From assembly GCA_002382805.1 (NCBI GenBank), contig DGAD01000029.1:1-39980 (forward strand): 39,980 nt of DNA, read 5' to 3'. The DNA is from Clostridiales bacterium UBA4039 (lineage in GTDB: Bacteria > Bacillota > Clostridia > Lachnospirales > Vallitaleaceae). Under the pieces are notes generated by a model, which did no database searches, was not told the DNA's origin, and saw only the letters and a list, made by a program, of their open reading frames with translations. How positions within the stretch are numbered: position 1 is the stretch's first letter; every line of letters begins with the position of its first letter. This document shows positions 17,149-25,686 of this stretch, piece by piece. Both the position numbers and the translations under genes were made by a program.

Positions 17149-17565
17149 TTAAGCCATTGAGAATTCTTGAAGGAAATGAGGTAGAGTACTTTGTTTGCAA
17201 TTAATACCTGCAATAAGTCTTACACCAAACTTATTGGTAATAATTTTTAATTTATTTATTAATTCGTCTGAGTTATCAATTTTATTCAGATGCGCCATTC
17301 GCAAGAGGCCATCAACAAAAATATAATCAATATCATTGTCTTCGGATAAGATACCACACATAAAGCCATAGAATTCATGATAATTGTCAATTGGAAATTC
17401 CGAAATATTTATATAGCGTATTTCATGTTTTAAATCGTACATATGGGTATTGTCTGCATCAATATAAACAATGTTCCCACTTGTTTCCTTTAACTTTGCG
17501 TTGGCTGCTTCAATTAGCTCTTTTGTTTTTCCCTCACCAGTATCACCTGAAATAACTTGTATCAT
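17149..17565 (-). CDS. Small P-loop ATP-binding protein of unknown function
   Basis: A 138-residue soluble protein. A Walker A motif GDTGEGKT (7-14) opens the protein and a Walker B-like YIFVDGLLRM lies near residue 85. Similar small P-loop proteins in Clostridia are sometimes mislabelled as PilT-like; no twitching-motility genes are nearby, so I do not adopt that name. ATG at 17565 is preferred because AAGGAGGAG lies 7 bases upstream on the minus strand, while an earlier in-frame start has no ribosome site. It is the only minus-strand gene in the first 35 kb, apart from the truncated left-edge one. Confidence 0.75.
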   Translation of the reverse strand: MIQVISGDTGEGKTKELIEAANAKLKETSGNIVYIDADNTHMYDLKHEIRYINISEFPIDNYHEFYGFMCGILSEDNDIDYIFVDGLLRMAHLNKIDNSDELINKLKIITNKFGVRLIAGINCKQSTLPHFLQEFSMA

Positions 17566-17633
17566 GATAATCTCCTCCTTAAAAAAATAAATGGGCTGGT
17601 TGATCAATTGATATATATATATATTCTATGAAA

Positions 17634-17662
17634 ATTATACAAATCCTTTTTATTTTTCGAAA
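17634..17662 (-). promoter_or_regulatory. Candidate promoter of the P-loop gene
   Basis: On the minus strand a -10 TATAAT (17639-17634) is preceded at 17 bases by TTTCGA (17662-17657), matching three of six -35 positions. An alternating AT run (17610-17626) lies between it and the gene. Confidence 0.35.
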
Positions 17663-17766
17663 TACTTTCGTTAATTTATTTTACTTTTTTGACAATTATG
17701 CTATTATCAAAGAATAAAAAGGCGATATCTCGTTCCGATAGAAGTCTTTAAGAAAGAAGTGAACTC

Positions 17767-18705
17767 ATGTTAAGCACAAAAATATACGCATATAATGAAT
17801 ATCTTACGCATAAATATGGGGCAAAAACATACAAATGCCCCATTAATATTCCTTCAACCTGTCCAAATCGTGATGGAACATTAGGTCATCACGGCTGTGC
17901 ATTTTGTAGCGCAAAAGGAACGGGATTTGAATCCCATCACAATATGGTGCCTATAGCCGAGCAAATCAATGCAGCCAGAGATAAAATGATAGCCCGCTAT
18001 AAGGCCAAAAAATTTATCGGCTATTTTCAAAATTATACCAATACCTACATGCCGGTAGAGACATTTATCTCCTATGTAGAACAAGCCCTTGAATGTGATT
18101 TGGTAGGAATTGATATTGCTACGCGCCCCGATACCATATCGGATGCATATATTGATGCCCTAAAAAAGATAAAAGCTCAATATGCTATTAATATTACCTT
18201 TGAATTAGGACTGCAAGTCGCAAATGATACTATTTTAAATGCAACGCATCGAGGCCATAGTGTACAGGACTATGAGCAAACCGCTATAAAGCTTAAATCT
18301 CATGGCTTTGATTTATGTACTCATCTTATTTTAAATTTACCCGATTCAACAATGACCGATGTTCTTAATACAGCAAAGCTCATGAACACAGTTAAAACCG
18401 ATGTGGTTAAACTACATTCTTTATATATTGCTAAGGACAGCCTTTATGAAAAACAGTTTTTGGAAGGTAAGATTCATGTTGGAAGCGTAGAAGATTATGT
18501 TGATCGTGTCGTAGCGTTTATAACCCATTTGAATCCTGACATCGCACTTGCACGTTTAGTGTCAAGAATTCCAAAAGAAGATGCAGTTTTTTCAAACTGG
18601 GATACAAGCTGGTGGAAAATATACAATCAAATTATGGACTATCTAGATACCCATAAATTAAGTCAAGGAATATATTATCAAGAGGATAGTTATGGCAAAC
18701 AATAG
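17767..18705 (+). CDS. Radical SAM protein of the YhcC/TIGR01212 family
   Basis: A 312-residue iron-sulfur enzyme that should bind a [4Fe-4S] cluster and S-adenosylmethionine. The cluster Cys residues are Cys32, Cys44 and Cys47 in TCPNRDGTLGHHGCAFCSAKG. The YhcC signature GYFQNYTNTYMP (about 80-91) and the barrel segments GIDIATRPDTIS and TFELGLQVAND are present. The family reaction is not established. A perfect TTGACA (17689-17694) lies upstream but its -10 partner is unclear. The end overlaps the next gene by 14 bases. Confidence 0.88.
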   Translation: MLSTKIYAYNEYLTHKYGAKTYKCPINIPSTCPNRDGTLGHHGCAFCSAKGTGFESHHNMVPIAEQINAARDKMIARYKAKKFIGYFQNYTNTYMPVETFISYVEQALECDLVGIDIATRPDTISDAYIDALKKIKAQYAINITFELGLQVANDTILNATHRGHSVQDYEQTAIKLKSHGFDLCTHLILNLPDSTMTDVLNTAKLMNTVKTDVVKLHSLYIAKDSLYEKQFLEGKIHVGSVEDYVDRVVAFITHLNPDIALARLVSRIPKEDAVFSNWDTSWWKIYNQIMDYLDTHKLSQGIYYQEDSYGKQ

Positions 18706-20179
18706 ATATAAGGCAAGTGCAAAAAAGAAAAAGAGAGAAGAAAAAGCCAATAAGCATATTAACTTCGTTGTTGTTGTTTATGTGATTTTAATGGCCTATT
18801 TACTTTTTATCGTATACCATTCATTAACCAAAGATACCATTCATTATGTGTATGCAGAAGCTGGTGAAATACTAAATGAAGGTTCGTTTGATGGCGTTTT
18901 TATACGCGATGAAACCATTGTATACAGTAATACCAATGGACCGGTAAAATATTTTGTCCCTGAAGGGGATAAAGTTCGCCTAAACACATATGTATGCGTT
19001 ATCAATCAAGATGAAGAAATGGCTCGAATACTTGACGAACAGGTCAATGAACACCTGAGCCAGCTCAATCGTGCCTCGGCTTATACAAATGAAGATTATA
19101 GCATTTTAAAAGATCGAATTCGTTCTTATGTTGTAGAAAAAAAGAAGAACGACCTTAGTTATGCTTCTATTGCTCGGGATAATCTAGAAGCAACGCTATA
19201 TGATATTTCTCAAACAGTTCGTGTCACGGACCAAGACCTCTTTGATCAAATCCAAAAAAAGATCCAAGCCGGTCAAAGTAAAAAACTTCAAAATGGTACA
19301 TACTACAAAATGGCAAAAAGTGGCGTTATCAGTTATACTATTGATGGGTTTGAAGATATTACGATAGACACGTTGACACCACAAGTCTTTGCACAGGAAG
19401 TTACTACTGTTGATATTACCAAAAAACAATCCATCTCGAGTGGAGACCCCTTATATAAAGTGGTGGATAATTATCTATATTATTTAGTCTCCGAGATTGA
19501 TCCCTATAGTGAAAAGCATTTGGAAAACCGTTCCTATGTAAGTTTGTTTTTTCCAACCAAAAATATAAGTGTTGACGTAAAAGTCCACTCAACATTCCGT
19601 GACGGTGATAAGATTTTTGCTGTTTATGAATTTGATCGATACTTCAATTTGTTTTTTTCGGATCGTAAACTCAATTATAAAATTATCTACGATCAATATG
19701 ATGGACTAAAAATACCCAATGAAGCAATGACAACGAAAGACGTATATAAAGTTCCTAAAAGTGCAATACAATACAATAAAGGAAGTTATCAGTTGCAAAA
19801 AAGCCTTTCTTTTGCTGATCAATCAAATAAACAAGAACTTGTTCCCATTGATATCAAAGAATACTATTCTGATGGCGAATTCTCTTATGTTCGAAGTATC
19901 GACTCTGAGACGACATTAAATATACAGGATAAAATTCTTTATGTCCTCGATGAAAATGCAGCCGTTAGTGATATGGGAACCTATACACTCGAGTCGCCGA
20001 TTACGATTGAGGGAGTTTACGTTGTTAATAAAGGCTACACAGATTTTCGTCGTGTAGAAACGATTTATGAGGATAAAGATTTTAGAATTATCACTTCACA
20101 ACTTAAATATAGTGTCGGACTATATGATAAAATTGTGGCAGACAGCCGTGACATTGAAGAATTTACAACATTAAAGTAA
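18692..20179 (+). CDS. HlyD-like membrane protein upstream of the division cluster
   Basis: A 495-residue protein. A Lys-rich cytoplasmic start (about 9-20) and one membrane helix (about 24-46) lead into an extracytoplasmic region with a short helical section (about 110-200) flanked by beta-rich parts, like membrane-fusion (HlyD/biotinyl-lipoyl) proteins. No partner transporter is nearby. In Clostridia similar genes often precede yggS-sepF, so a role in division or the envelope is plausible (inference). AGAGGAT precedes ATG 18692, inside the radical-SAM gene. Confidence 0.7.
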   Translation: MANNRYKASAKKKKREEKANKHINFVVVVYVILMAYLLFIVYHSLTKDTIHYVYAEAGEILNEGSFDGVFIRDETIVYSNTNGPVKYFVPEGDKVRLNTYVCVINQDEEMARILDEQVNEHLSQLNRASAYTNEDYSILKDRIRSYVVEKKKNDLSYASIARDNLEATLYDISQTVRVTDQDLFDQIQKKIQAGQSKKLQNGTYYKMAKSGVISYTIDGFEDITIDTLTPQVFAQEVTTVDITKKQSISSGDPLYKVVDNYLYYLVSEIDPYSEKHLENRSYVSLFFPTKNISVDVKVHSTFRDGDKIFAVYEFDRYFNLFFSDRKLNYKIIYDQYDGLKIPNEAMTTKDVYKVPKSAIQYNKGSYQLQKSLSFADQSNKQELVPIDIKEYYSDGEFSYVRSIDSETTLNIQDKILYVLDENAAVSDMGTYTLESPITIEGVYVVNKGYTDFRRVETIYEDKDFRIITSQLKYSVGLYDKIVADSRDIEEFTTLK

Positions 20180-20193
20180 AGGATGTGTTTTAA

Positions 20194-20898
20194 ATGAATA
20201 AAAAACAAATGGAAGAAAATTATCAATCTGTCTTATGCAATATTGAAAACGCTTGTCAACGTAGTGGACGTAACCCTGAAGATATTACACTCATTGCTGT
20301 ATCAAAAACTAAACCAGTAGAGACCGTCAAGATGGCAATAGATATTGGTATGACTGAATTCGGTGAAAATAAACCTCAAGAAATTCGCGATAAGACCAAT
20401 GAAATTTCGGCTCCTGTAAAATGGCATATGATTGGTCATCTGCAAAGTAATAAAATCAAATATGTCTTAACAACATGCGAACTCATTCATTCTATTGATT
20501 CACTCAAGCTTGCTCAACAACTCAATGAACAAGCAATAAAAAAAGAGTGCCATGTAAATATACTTCTTCAGGTTAATATTAGTAAAGAAACCTCAAAACA
20601 AGGATTTTTAGCTGAAAATCTGGAGCAAATTGTAGGTAAAATCGGAGCCATGAGTCACCTTCATATTCAAGGATTAATGACAATCGCTCCTTATGTAGAA
20701 AATCCTGAAGAAAATCGCCATCTTTTCCGCCAATTAAACGAATTACTTATTGACATAAAAAGTAAAAACATTGATAATGTTAATATGAACATTCTATCTA
20801 TGGGAATGACAGGTGATTATGAAGTTGCCATTGAAGAAGGCGCAACACATATTCGTGTAGGTACAGGACTTTTCGGAGAAAGAAATTATAATACGTAG
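20194..20898 (+). CDS. yggS: YggS-family pyridoxal phosphate homeostasis protein
   Basis: A 234-residue PLP-binding barrel protein (YlmE in Bacillus). The PLP Lys is Lys38 in LIAVSKTKP, followed by FGENKPQEIRDKT, WHMIGHLQSNK, SIDSLKLAQQLN and the C-terminal LSMGMTGDYEVAIEEGATHIRVGTGLFGER. It binds PLP without a known enzymatic reaction and affects vitamin B6 and amino-acid balance. First gene of the ylmE-sepF-yggT-ylmH-divIVA group, 14 bases after the HlyD-like gene. Confidence 0.95.
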   Translation: MNKKQMEENYQSVLCNIENACQRSGRNPEDITLIAVSKTKPVETVKMAIDIGMTEFGENKPQEIRDKTNEISAPVKWHMIGHLQSNKIKYVLTTCELIHSIDSLKLAQQLNEQAIKKECHVNILLQVNISKETSKQGFLAENLEQIVGKIGAMSHLHIQGLMTIAPYVENPEENRHLFRQLNELLIDIKSKNIDNVNMNILSMGMTGDYEVAIEEGATHIRVGTGLFGERNYNT

Positions 20899-20922
20899 AC
20901 GTAAAAATAGAAAGGTGATGTT

Positions 20923-21399
20923 ATGGCAAAACTATTTGATAAAGTAATGGATATTATGAAACTTAGTGATTATGAAGATGAAACCGATGTGGATTTAGAA
21001 GACGATGAATTTAATACATTTACAGGAACCCCACAACCCGTTAGAAAGGAAGAACCTCGTAATTTTAAAGCATATACAGGTGGTAAGTCAAAAGTTATGA
21101 ATTTACAAGCAAGTATACAGATGGAAGTGGTTGTTATGCAGCCAACAACCTATGATGAAGCCCAAGAGATTTGTGATCATATAAAATCAAAAAAGGCATG
21201 CATAATAAATCTTGAAAATGTTGAACATGAAATTGCTCAACGTATTATGGATTTTGTCAGCGGATCATGCTATACATTAGATGGAAACATGCAGCGCGTA
21301 ACCAATAATATTTTCTTGATTGCACCTGAAAATGTTGATATATTGGGAGACTTTCAAGAAGAATTAAAATCGAATGGGATCATACGATGGGACAAGTAA
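20923..21399 (+). CDS. sepF: Cell division protein SepF
   Basis: A 158-residue FtsZ-anchoring protein. The N-terminal amphipathic helix (MAKLFDKVMDIMKLSDY) targets the membrane. An acidic linker (about 18-55) follows, and the folded core (about 68-150) has VVVMQPTTYDEAQEICDHIKSKKACIINLENV and RIMDFVSGSCYTLDGNMQRV. It sits in its usual place downstream of yggS. AAAGGTG lies 8 bases before the ATG. Confidence 0.95.
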   Translation: MAKLFDKVMDIMKLSDYEDETDVDLEDDEFNTFTGTPQPVRKEEPRNFKAYTGGKSKVMNLQASIQMEVVVMQPTTYDEAQEICDHIKSKKACIINLENVEHEIAQRIMDFVSGSCYTLDGNMQRVTNNIFLIAPENVDILGDFQEELKSNGIIRWDK

Positions 21400-21444
21400 T
21401 GCTTAATGTTTGCATAACAATGACAGAAATTTAGGAGGCACAAT

Positions 21445-21726
21445 ATGACCAATTTATTATTAACGGCAATATATTATGCCCTATATATCATGCAAATGAT
21501 ATTATTTTTAAGGGTTATACTGTCTTGGTTTAGATTAAACCCAAACAATGTATTAATTGAATTATTATATACACTGACAGAGCCAATTTTAGCACCTATA
21601 CGAAAGCTAATTGACGCTTCTATTTTTGGTGGGAGAAAAGGTGGAATGATTCTTGACATTTCGCCTTTGATTGCATTTATTTTTCTACAACTGATGCAAT
21701 CGTATGTGTTAAGGTTTATCCGATGA
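21445..21726 (+). CDS. yggT: YggT-family membrane protein
   Basis: A 93-residue protein with two hydrophobic helices (about 4-24 and 68-88) and the YggT signature LRVILSWFRLNP...TEPILAPIRKLI, then GGMILDISPLIAFIFLQL. It is YlmG-like and tied to the division cluster in Gram-positives; the molecular role is unclear. TTAGGAGG lies 7 bases upstream. The stop overlaps the ylmH start by four bases. Confidence 0.92.
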   Translation: MTNLLLTAIYYALYIMQMILFLRVILSWFRLNPNNVLIELLYTLTEPILAPIRKLIDASIFGGRKGGMILDISPLIAFIFLQLMQSYVLRFIR

Positions 21727-22490
21727 ATCAGTTTCTAAATCAGATTGATGATCGGATAACGCGTGCGCAACAGTTTCAGTATCCAGAATTCACGGATTTT
21801 TTAGATTTACATCAATTATCCCTTTATCGTAATACATATAAAACGATAACTACTGATATTATAGCTCTTGAATCTAAGGTTTTTGCAGATGATGAACGTA
21901 GAATGCTTGGCTTTTTTCCAAAGACATTTCTTGAATATATGGATACGAACATCTTAGAGCTGTTTCCAGTATGTGTCATTCAAGTTCGTATGTTCGATAC
22001 AGCACAGATTCTATTTAACCATCGTGACCTATTAGGGGCTCTTTTAGCTCAAGGAATCGATCGTAGACTTTTGGGTGATATGCTTTTTAATGATTCAAGT
22101 GCTTTTTTTGCTTGTCACGAACGTATCCACCAAATGCTTCTTGACGATCTTATACTTATTGGTTCCCATAGGGTAACATGCTCTTTATTTAAAGACTGGG
22201 ATTATTTAGCTACATTAAGGCCAAAAACAAAGGCCACCTCAACAACAATTCCTTCACTTCGATTGGATAATGTCTTAAAAGCCATGCTCAATATATCGCG
22301 AGCAGATTGTCAACAATATATTCTTCGAGGAATGGTTCGCGTCAATCAAGAAGAAGTGACCAAACGGCATTTTATTATTAATGAAAAAGATATTATCTCT
22401 GTTCGTGGTCGAGGTAAATACAAAGTAGAAACGATTGGCAATGCATCAAAAAAAGGAAGAATATGGATAACAACATTACAGTATATATAG
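21723..22490 (+). CDS. ylmH: YlmH-family S4-domain RNA-binding protein
   Basis: A 255-residue protein with the YlmH N-terminal domain and a C-terminal S4 RNA-binding domain (about 180-240: RLDNVLKAMLNISRADCQQYILRGMVRVNQEEV). YlmH is known in Bacillus to bind the 50S subunit with peptidyl-tRNA, as part of an RqcH-type rescue pathway. Overlap ATGA with yggT suggests coupling. Its presence between yggT and divIVA is the standard arrangement. Confidence 0.92.
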   Translation: MNQFLNQIDDRITRAQQFQYPEFTDFLDLHQLSLYRNTYKTITTDIIALESKVFADDERRMLGFFPKTFLEYMDTNILELFPVCVIQVRMFDTAQILFNHRDLLGALLAQGIDRRLLGDMLFNDSSAFFACHERIHQMLLDDLILIGSHRVTCSLFKDWDYLATLRPKTKATSTTIPSLRLDNVLKAMLNISRADCQQYILRGMVRVNQEEVTKRHFIINEKDIISVRGRGKYKVETIGNASKKGRIWITTLQYI

Positions 22491-22500
22491 GAGGTAACAT

Positions 22501-23100
22501 ATGTTAACGCCATTAGATATTGAATCAAAAGAATTTAGTTCATCATTAGGTGGATATAGCAAAGCTGAAGTCAAGCAATTTATGAATGAAATTTTGACGA
22601 GTTATGAAAAAATCTATAAAGAAAATATTGAGATGAAAGATAAAATAAATATGCTCAATGAAGGTATTCAATATTATAAAACGATTGAAAACACTTTACA
22701 AAACACTCTTCTTCTCGCAGAAAAAACAGCCGAAGAAACACGCAGTGCTGCACGTAGCCGTGCAGAAAGTATTGAAAAAGAAGCTGAAATTAATGCCGAA
22801 AAAATTATCAAAGGCGCTAAAGAAGAAATTCATCAAATTGATCAATCCCGCCAATTGTTAATTAAAGCTTATGATGCTTCAAAAATCCAAATTCGTCAAT
22901 TTTTAAAAGCTCAAATGGAAATGGTCGAACGCAATGAACTAGAAATACGCCAAAATGATATTATTTCAAATCAAGCGTTAGAAGATGTACAAAAGATTAA
23001 ATCCGAATTAGAAACTCACGAGCATCAACAGACGCATGAACAAGAAGAAGGAGGATTTGAAGATGACATCACCGAAAATGATGACCGTCAATACGAGTAG
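22501..23100 (+). CDS. divIVA: Cell division protein DivIVA
   Basis: A 199-residue coiled-coil protein. The N-terminal lipid-binding domain is typical: MLTPLDIESKEFSSSLGGYSK with FMNEILTSYEKIYKEN. A long coiled coil (about 30-165) follows, and the C-terminal 30 residues are acidic with many Glu and Gln. It marks curved membrane at poles and septa. The last 38 bases overlap aroB. AGGAGG lies 6 bases upstream of the ATG. Confidence 0.93.
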   Translation: MLTPLDIESKEFSSSLGGYSKAEVKQFMNEILTSYEKIYKENIEMKDKINMLNEGIQYYKTIENTLQNTLLLAEKTAEETRSAARSRAESIEKEAEINAEKIIKGAKEEIHQIDQSRQLLIKAYDASKIQIRQFLKAQMEMVERNELEIRQNDIISNQALEDVQKIKSELETHEHQQTHEQEEGGFEDDITENDDRQYE

Positions 23101-24160
23101 TCGAGATTACCCGATATACTTTACAACGGGATTCGATTTTCTGACAGATGCTATCAAATCGTTAAATAAAACGTATAGCCGCTTTATGATTATTACAGAT
23201 GATCATGTTAATCCTTTGTATACAAAGGATGTGATGAATGCACTGACGTCTTTTGAACGTGAGATAATTGTTGCGTCATTTATACCTGGTGAACATTCAA
23301 AAACTTTGACAACCATTGAAACCTTTTATCAAAATATGATTGAGCATAATTGTGACCGGAGTACTCTTGTTATTGCTTTAGGTGGTGGTGTTACTGGTGA
23401 TATGGCAGGTTTTGCAGCTGCAACATATATGCGTGGTGTCGATTTCATACAAATTCCTACGTCTCTACTAGCACAAGTGGACAGTAGTATCGGCGGAAAA
23501 ACCGGCGTTGATTTTAATAGTTACAAAAATATTGTTGGCGCATTTTACCAACCTATGCTGGTTTATATAAACGTAAATACATTAAGCACTTTGCCAAAAC
23601 GAGAATTTATGTCTGGAATGGCAGAAGTTATAAAACATGCTTTGATCAGCGACATCAAGTACTATGATTTTTTGGTTGACAATGCACAAAAAATTAAAGA
23701 CCTTGATAAAGATTTGCTCATCGACATGATTTATCAATCCTGTGGAATAAAAAAATCTATTGTAGATCAAGACGAAAGGGAAAGTGGTGTTCGTGCACTT
23801 CTAAACTTTGGCCATACCTTTGGTCATAGTATCGAGCGCCTTAAAGATTTTGAATATTTACATGGTGAATGCGTCGCCATAGGTATGCATGGGGCATTAG
23901 AATTATCTAGGCTCTTGAATTTGATTTCTTCAGATGATGTCAAGAAAGGACTTGCACTGATTCAAGCCTATGATTTACCCATATACGCTTCAGGTATTGA
24001 TCCTGATAGTTTATATCAGGAAATGTTCTACGACAAAAAAACAACACATAATCGCATTGTTTTTGCTTTGCTCAATAAGTTAGGGGATAGTTTTTTAAGT
24101 ACAAAAACGATTGATCGCCAAACAATTGATCAAGTGATGGACACAATATTATCTAAATAG
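23063..24160 (+). CDS. aroB: 3-dehydroquinate synthase
   Basis: A 365-residue enzyme that turns DAHP into 3-dehydroquinate, second step of the shikimate pathway. Visible motifs: GEHSKTLTTIETFYQNM, ALGGGVTGDMAGFAAATYMRGVDFIQIPTSLLAQVDSSIGGKTG with NAD- and substrate-binding residues, MAEVIKHALI, RALLNFGHTFGHSIE (metal His) and HGECVAIGM. ATG 23063 is chosen because AAGGAGG lies at 23048-23054, 8 bases away, within divIVA; an earlier in-frame ATG at 23036 has no site. No other aro gene is in the window. Confidence 0.93.
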   Translation: MTSPKMMTVNTSSRDYPIYFTTGFDFLTDAIKSLNKTYSRFMIITDDHVNPLYTKDVMNALTSFEREIIVASFIPGEHSKTLTTIETFYQNMIEHNCDRSTLVIALGGGVTGDMAGFAAATYMRGVDFIQIPTSLLAQVDSSIGGKTGVDFNSYKNIVGAFYQPMLVYINVNTLSTLPKREFMSGMAEVIKHALISDIKYYDFLVDNAQKIKDLDKDLLIDMIYQSCGIKKSIVDQDERESGVRALLNFGHTFGHSIERLKDFEYLHGECVAIGMHGALELSRLLNLISSDDVKKGLALIQAYDLPIYASGIDPDSLYQEMFYDKKTTHNRIVFALLNKLGDSFLSTKTIDRQTIDQVMDTILSK

Positions 24161-24170
24161 AGGAGTTTTT

Positions 24171-24635
24171 ATGATATTTGAAATTATTTTCGTTATAATT
24201 CTTGTTGGTATAGATCAATACACTAAATTATTGGCCGTCCAACATCTTGCCGGCAAAGATTATGCCATTACAGTTATTGACGGGGTCTTTGAGTTAACCT
24301 TTGTTAAAAACCCTGGAGCAGCTTTTGGATCATTTCAAGATGCCACACTTTTGTTGACATTCTTAGTCATTGTCATTTTGATTGCCATCTTGTATTTTAA
24401 ACGCAAGCTTCCGATGACCTCAAAATACAGACCTTTGCATATTTTATCTCTTTTTATTATTGCCGGAGCTATAGGAAACCTTATCGATCGAATTCGATTA
24501 AAATACGTTATCGATATGTTACATTTTATTTGGTTTGAATTTCCTGTATTTAATGTTGCCGACATCTATGTGACGTGTTCGGCAATACTATTGATGATCT
24601 TATTGTTAACAAAGTATAGGGATTTGGAGATATAA
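24171..24635 (+). CDS. lspA: Prolipoprotein signal peptidase (signal peptidase II)
   Basis: A 154-residue membrane aspartic protease with about four helices. The conserved segments are VGIDQYTKLLA (Asp15), FVKNPGAAFGSF, GAIGNLIDRIRLKYVIDMLHF and FNVADIYVT. The catalytic pair should be Asp106 and Asp131. It cleaves lipoprotein signal peptides before the lipidated Cys; the lipoprotein at 27702 would be a substrate. Starts 10 bases after aroB with GAGGAG. Confidence 0.95.
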   Translation: MIFEIIFVIILVGIDQYTKLLAVQHLAGKDYAITVIDGVFELTFVKNPGAAFGSFQDATLLLTFLVIVILIAILYFKRKLPMTSKYRPLHILSLFIIAGAIGNLIDRIRLKYVIDMLHFIWFEFPVFNVADIYVTCSAILLMILLLTKYRDLEI

Positions 24636-24636
24636 T

Positions 24637-25548
24637 ATGGAGATAACATACACTCAAACTAAATCGATGCGAGTTGATAAGTATCTATCGGAGTATTTTG
24701 AAGAATACACCCGTTCATATATCCAAAAAATCATACAAGAGGGTCTCGTGTCTATTGACGGCAAAATTGTAAAGCCAAATTATCAGCTAAAAGAGGGCGT
24801 TATTATTCATGTAGGCAATATTGAGCCAAAATCTATTGACATATTACCTCAAGAAATACCTTTAGACATTATATATGAAGATGATGACCTTTTAGTCGTC
24901 AACAAACAACGGGGATTAGTTGTTCATCCAGCACCCGGTAATTATGATAATACCCTAGTTAATGGTATTATGTATCACTGTAAGGACCGCTTATCAACGA
25001 TTAACGGCGTTATCCGTCCAGGGATAGTGCATCGTATCGATAAGGATACTACTGGACTATTAGTCGTCTGTAAAACGGACCGAGCACATCAAAGTATCGC
25101 AGCGCAGCTTAAAGACCATTCTAGCCATAGATTGTACGAAGCTATTGTCTATAACAATATCCTTGAAGATGAAGGAGTTATTGATGCGCCGATAGGACGT
25201 TCTATTCATGATCGAAAAAAAATGGCTATAAACTATAAGAACGGAAAAGAAGCCAGAACCCATTACACCGTTCTTGAACGCCTGGACCATCATCAGTTCA
25301 CTCATGTAGCTCTTAGGTTAGAAACAGGGCGTACCCATCAAATTAGAGTTCATATGACCAGCATAGGCAATCCTTTGGTCGGAGATCCGACATACGGACC
25401 GTCAAAGACAAGTTTTGCCAAAAAAGGGCAGATGCTCCATGCAAAAGAACTTGGATTTATTCATCCACAGAGCCATGAATTTATGAAATTTTCTGTGGAA
25501 CCTCCCGATGATTTTCAACATGTATTAGATATTTTAAGAAAACGTTAA
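24637..25548 (+). CDS. RluA-family 23S rRNA pseudouridine synthase (RluD-like)
   Basis: A 303-residue enzyme with an N-terminal S4 domain (about 11-60) and the RluA catalytic domain. The catalytic Asp is Asp135 in GIVHRIDKDTTGLLVVCKTD, where most homologues have HRLDKDTSG. GRTHQIRVHMTSIGNPLVGDPTYG is the second signature. It is YlyB-like by its position after lspA. The rRNA target cannot be decided from the sequence. Starts one base after the lspA stop. Confidence 0.92.
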   Translation: MEITYTQTKSMRVDKYLSEYFEEYTRSYIQKIIQEGLVSIDGKIVKPNYQLKEGVIIHVGNIEPKSIDILPQEIPLDIIYEDDDLLVVNKQRGLVVHPAPGNYDNTLVNGIMYHCKDRLSTINGVIRPGIVHRIDKDTTGLLVVCKTDRAHQSIAAQLKDHSSHRLYEAIVYNNILEDEGVIDAPIGRSIHDRKKMAINYKNGKEARTHYTVLERLDHHQFTHVALRLETGRTHQIRVHMTSIGNPLVGDPTYGPSKTSFAKKGQMLHAKELGFIHPQSHEFMKFSVEPPDDFQHVLDILRKR

Positions 25549-25594
25549 TTTATCTTTACAACTGAATTCTTTTATGATATCTTATTATAGAAAT

Positions 25595-25686
25595 CTTTAA
25601 TATAGTACAGAGAGACTATAAAGATTGACATATCTATAGGTTTATTTTGTCAAACTTTATACTTCTCTAAGAGAGGAGTTTTTTTT
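25595..25686 (+). promoter_or_regulatory. PyrR-dependent transcription attenuator
   Basis: Three competing structures are visible. The PyrR-binding hairpin (25595-25623) has lower stem CTT/AAG, a TAA bulge, upper stem TATAGT/ACTATA and loop ACAGAGAG; AGTACAGAGAGACT matches 12 of 14 positions of the known PyrR-site consensus ARUCCNGNGAGGYU. The antiterminator pairs 25609-25623 with CTTTATACTTCTCT (25655-25668). The terminator pairs ACTTCTCT (25661-25668) with AGAGGAGT (25672-25679), then eight T. With UMP or UTP, PyrR should hold the binding hairpin and favour termination. The terminator arm also contains the pyrR ribosome site. A promoter upstream was not clear. Confidence 0.9.

Noticed and set aside
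17149..17565. PilT-type motility ATPase name for the small P-loop gene
   Set aside because: It is only 138 residues and has no PilT-specific Asp or His boxes; no pilus genes are nearby.
17610..17627. Alternating AT repeat
   Set aside because: A short low-complexity run in a promoter region; no repeat family is indicated.
25625..25653. TTGACA in the pyrR leader as a promoter
   Set aside because: No -10 at 16-18 bases, and the segment lies between the PyrR hairpin and the antiterminator, so it is part of the RNA leader.
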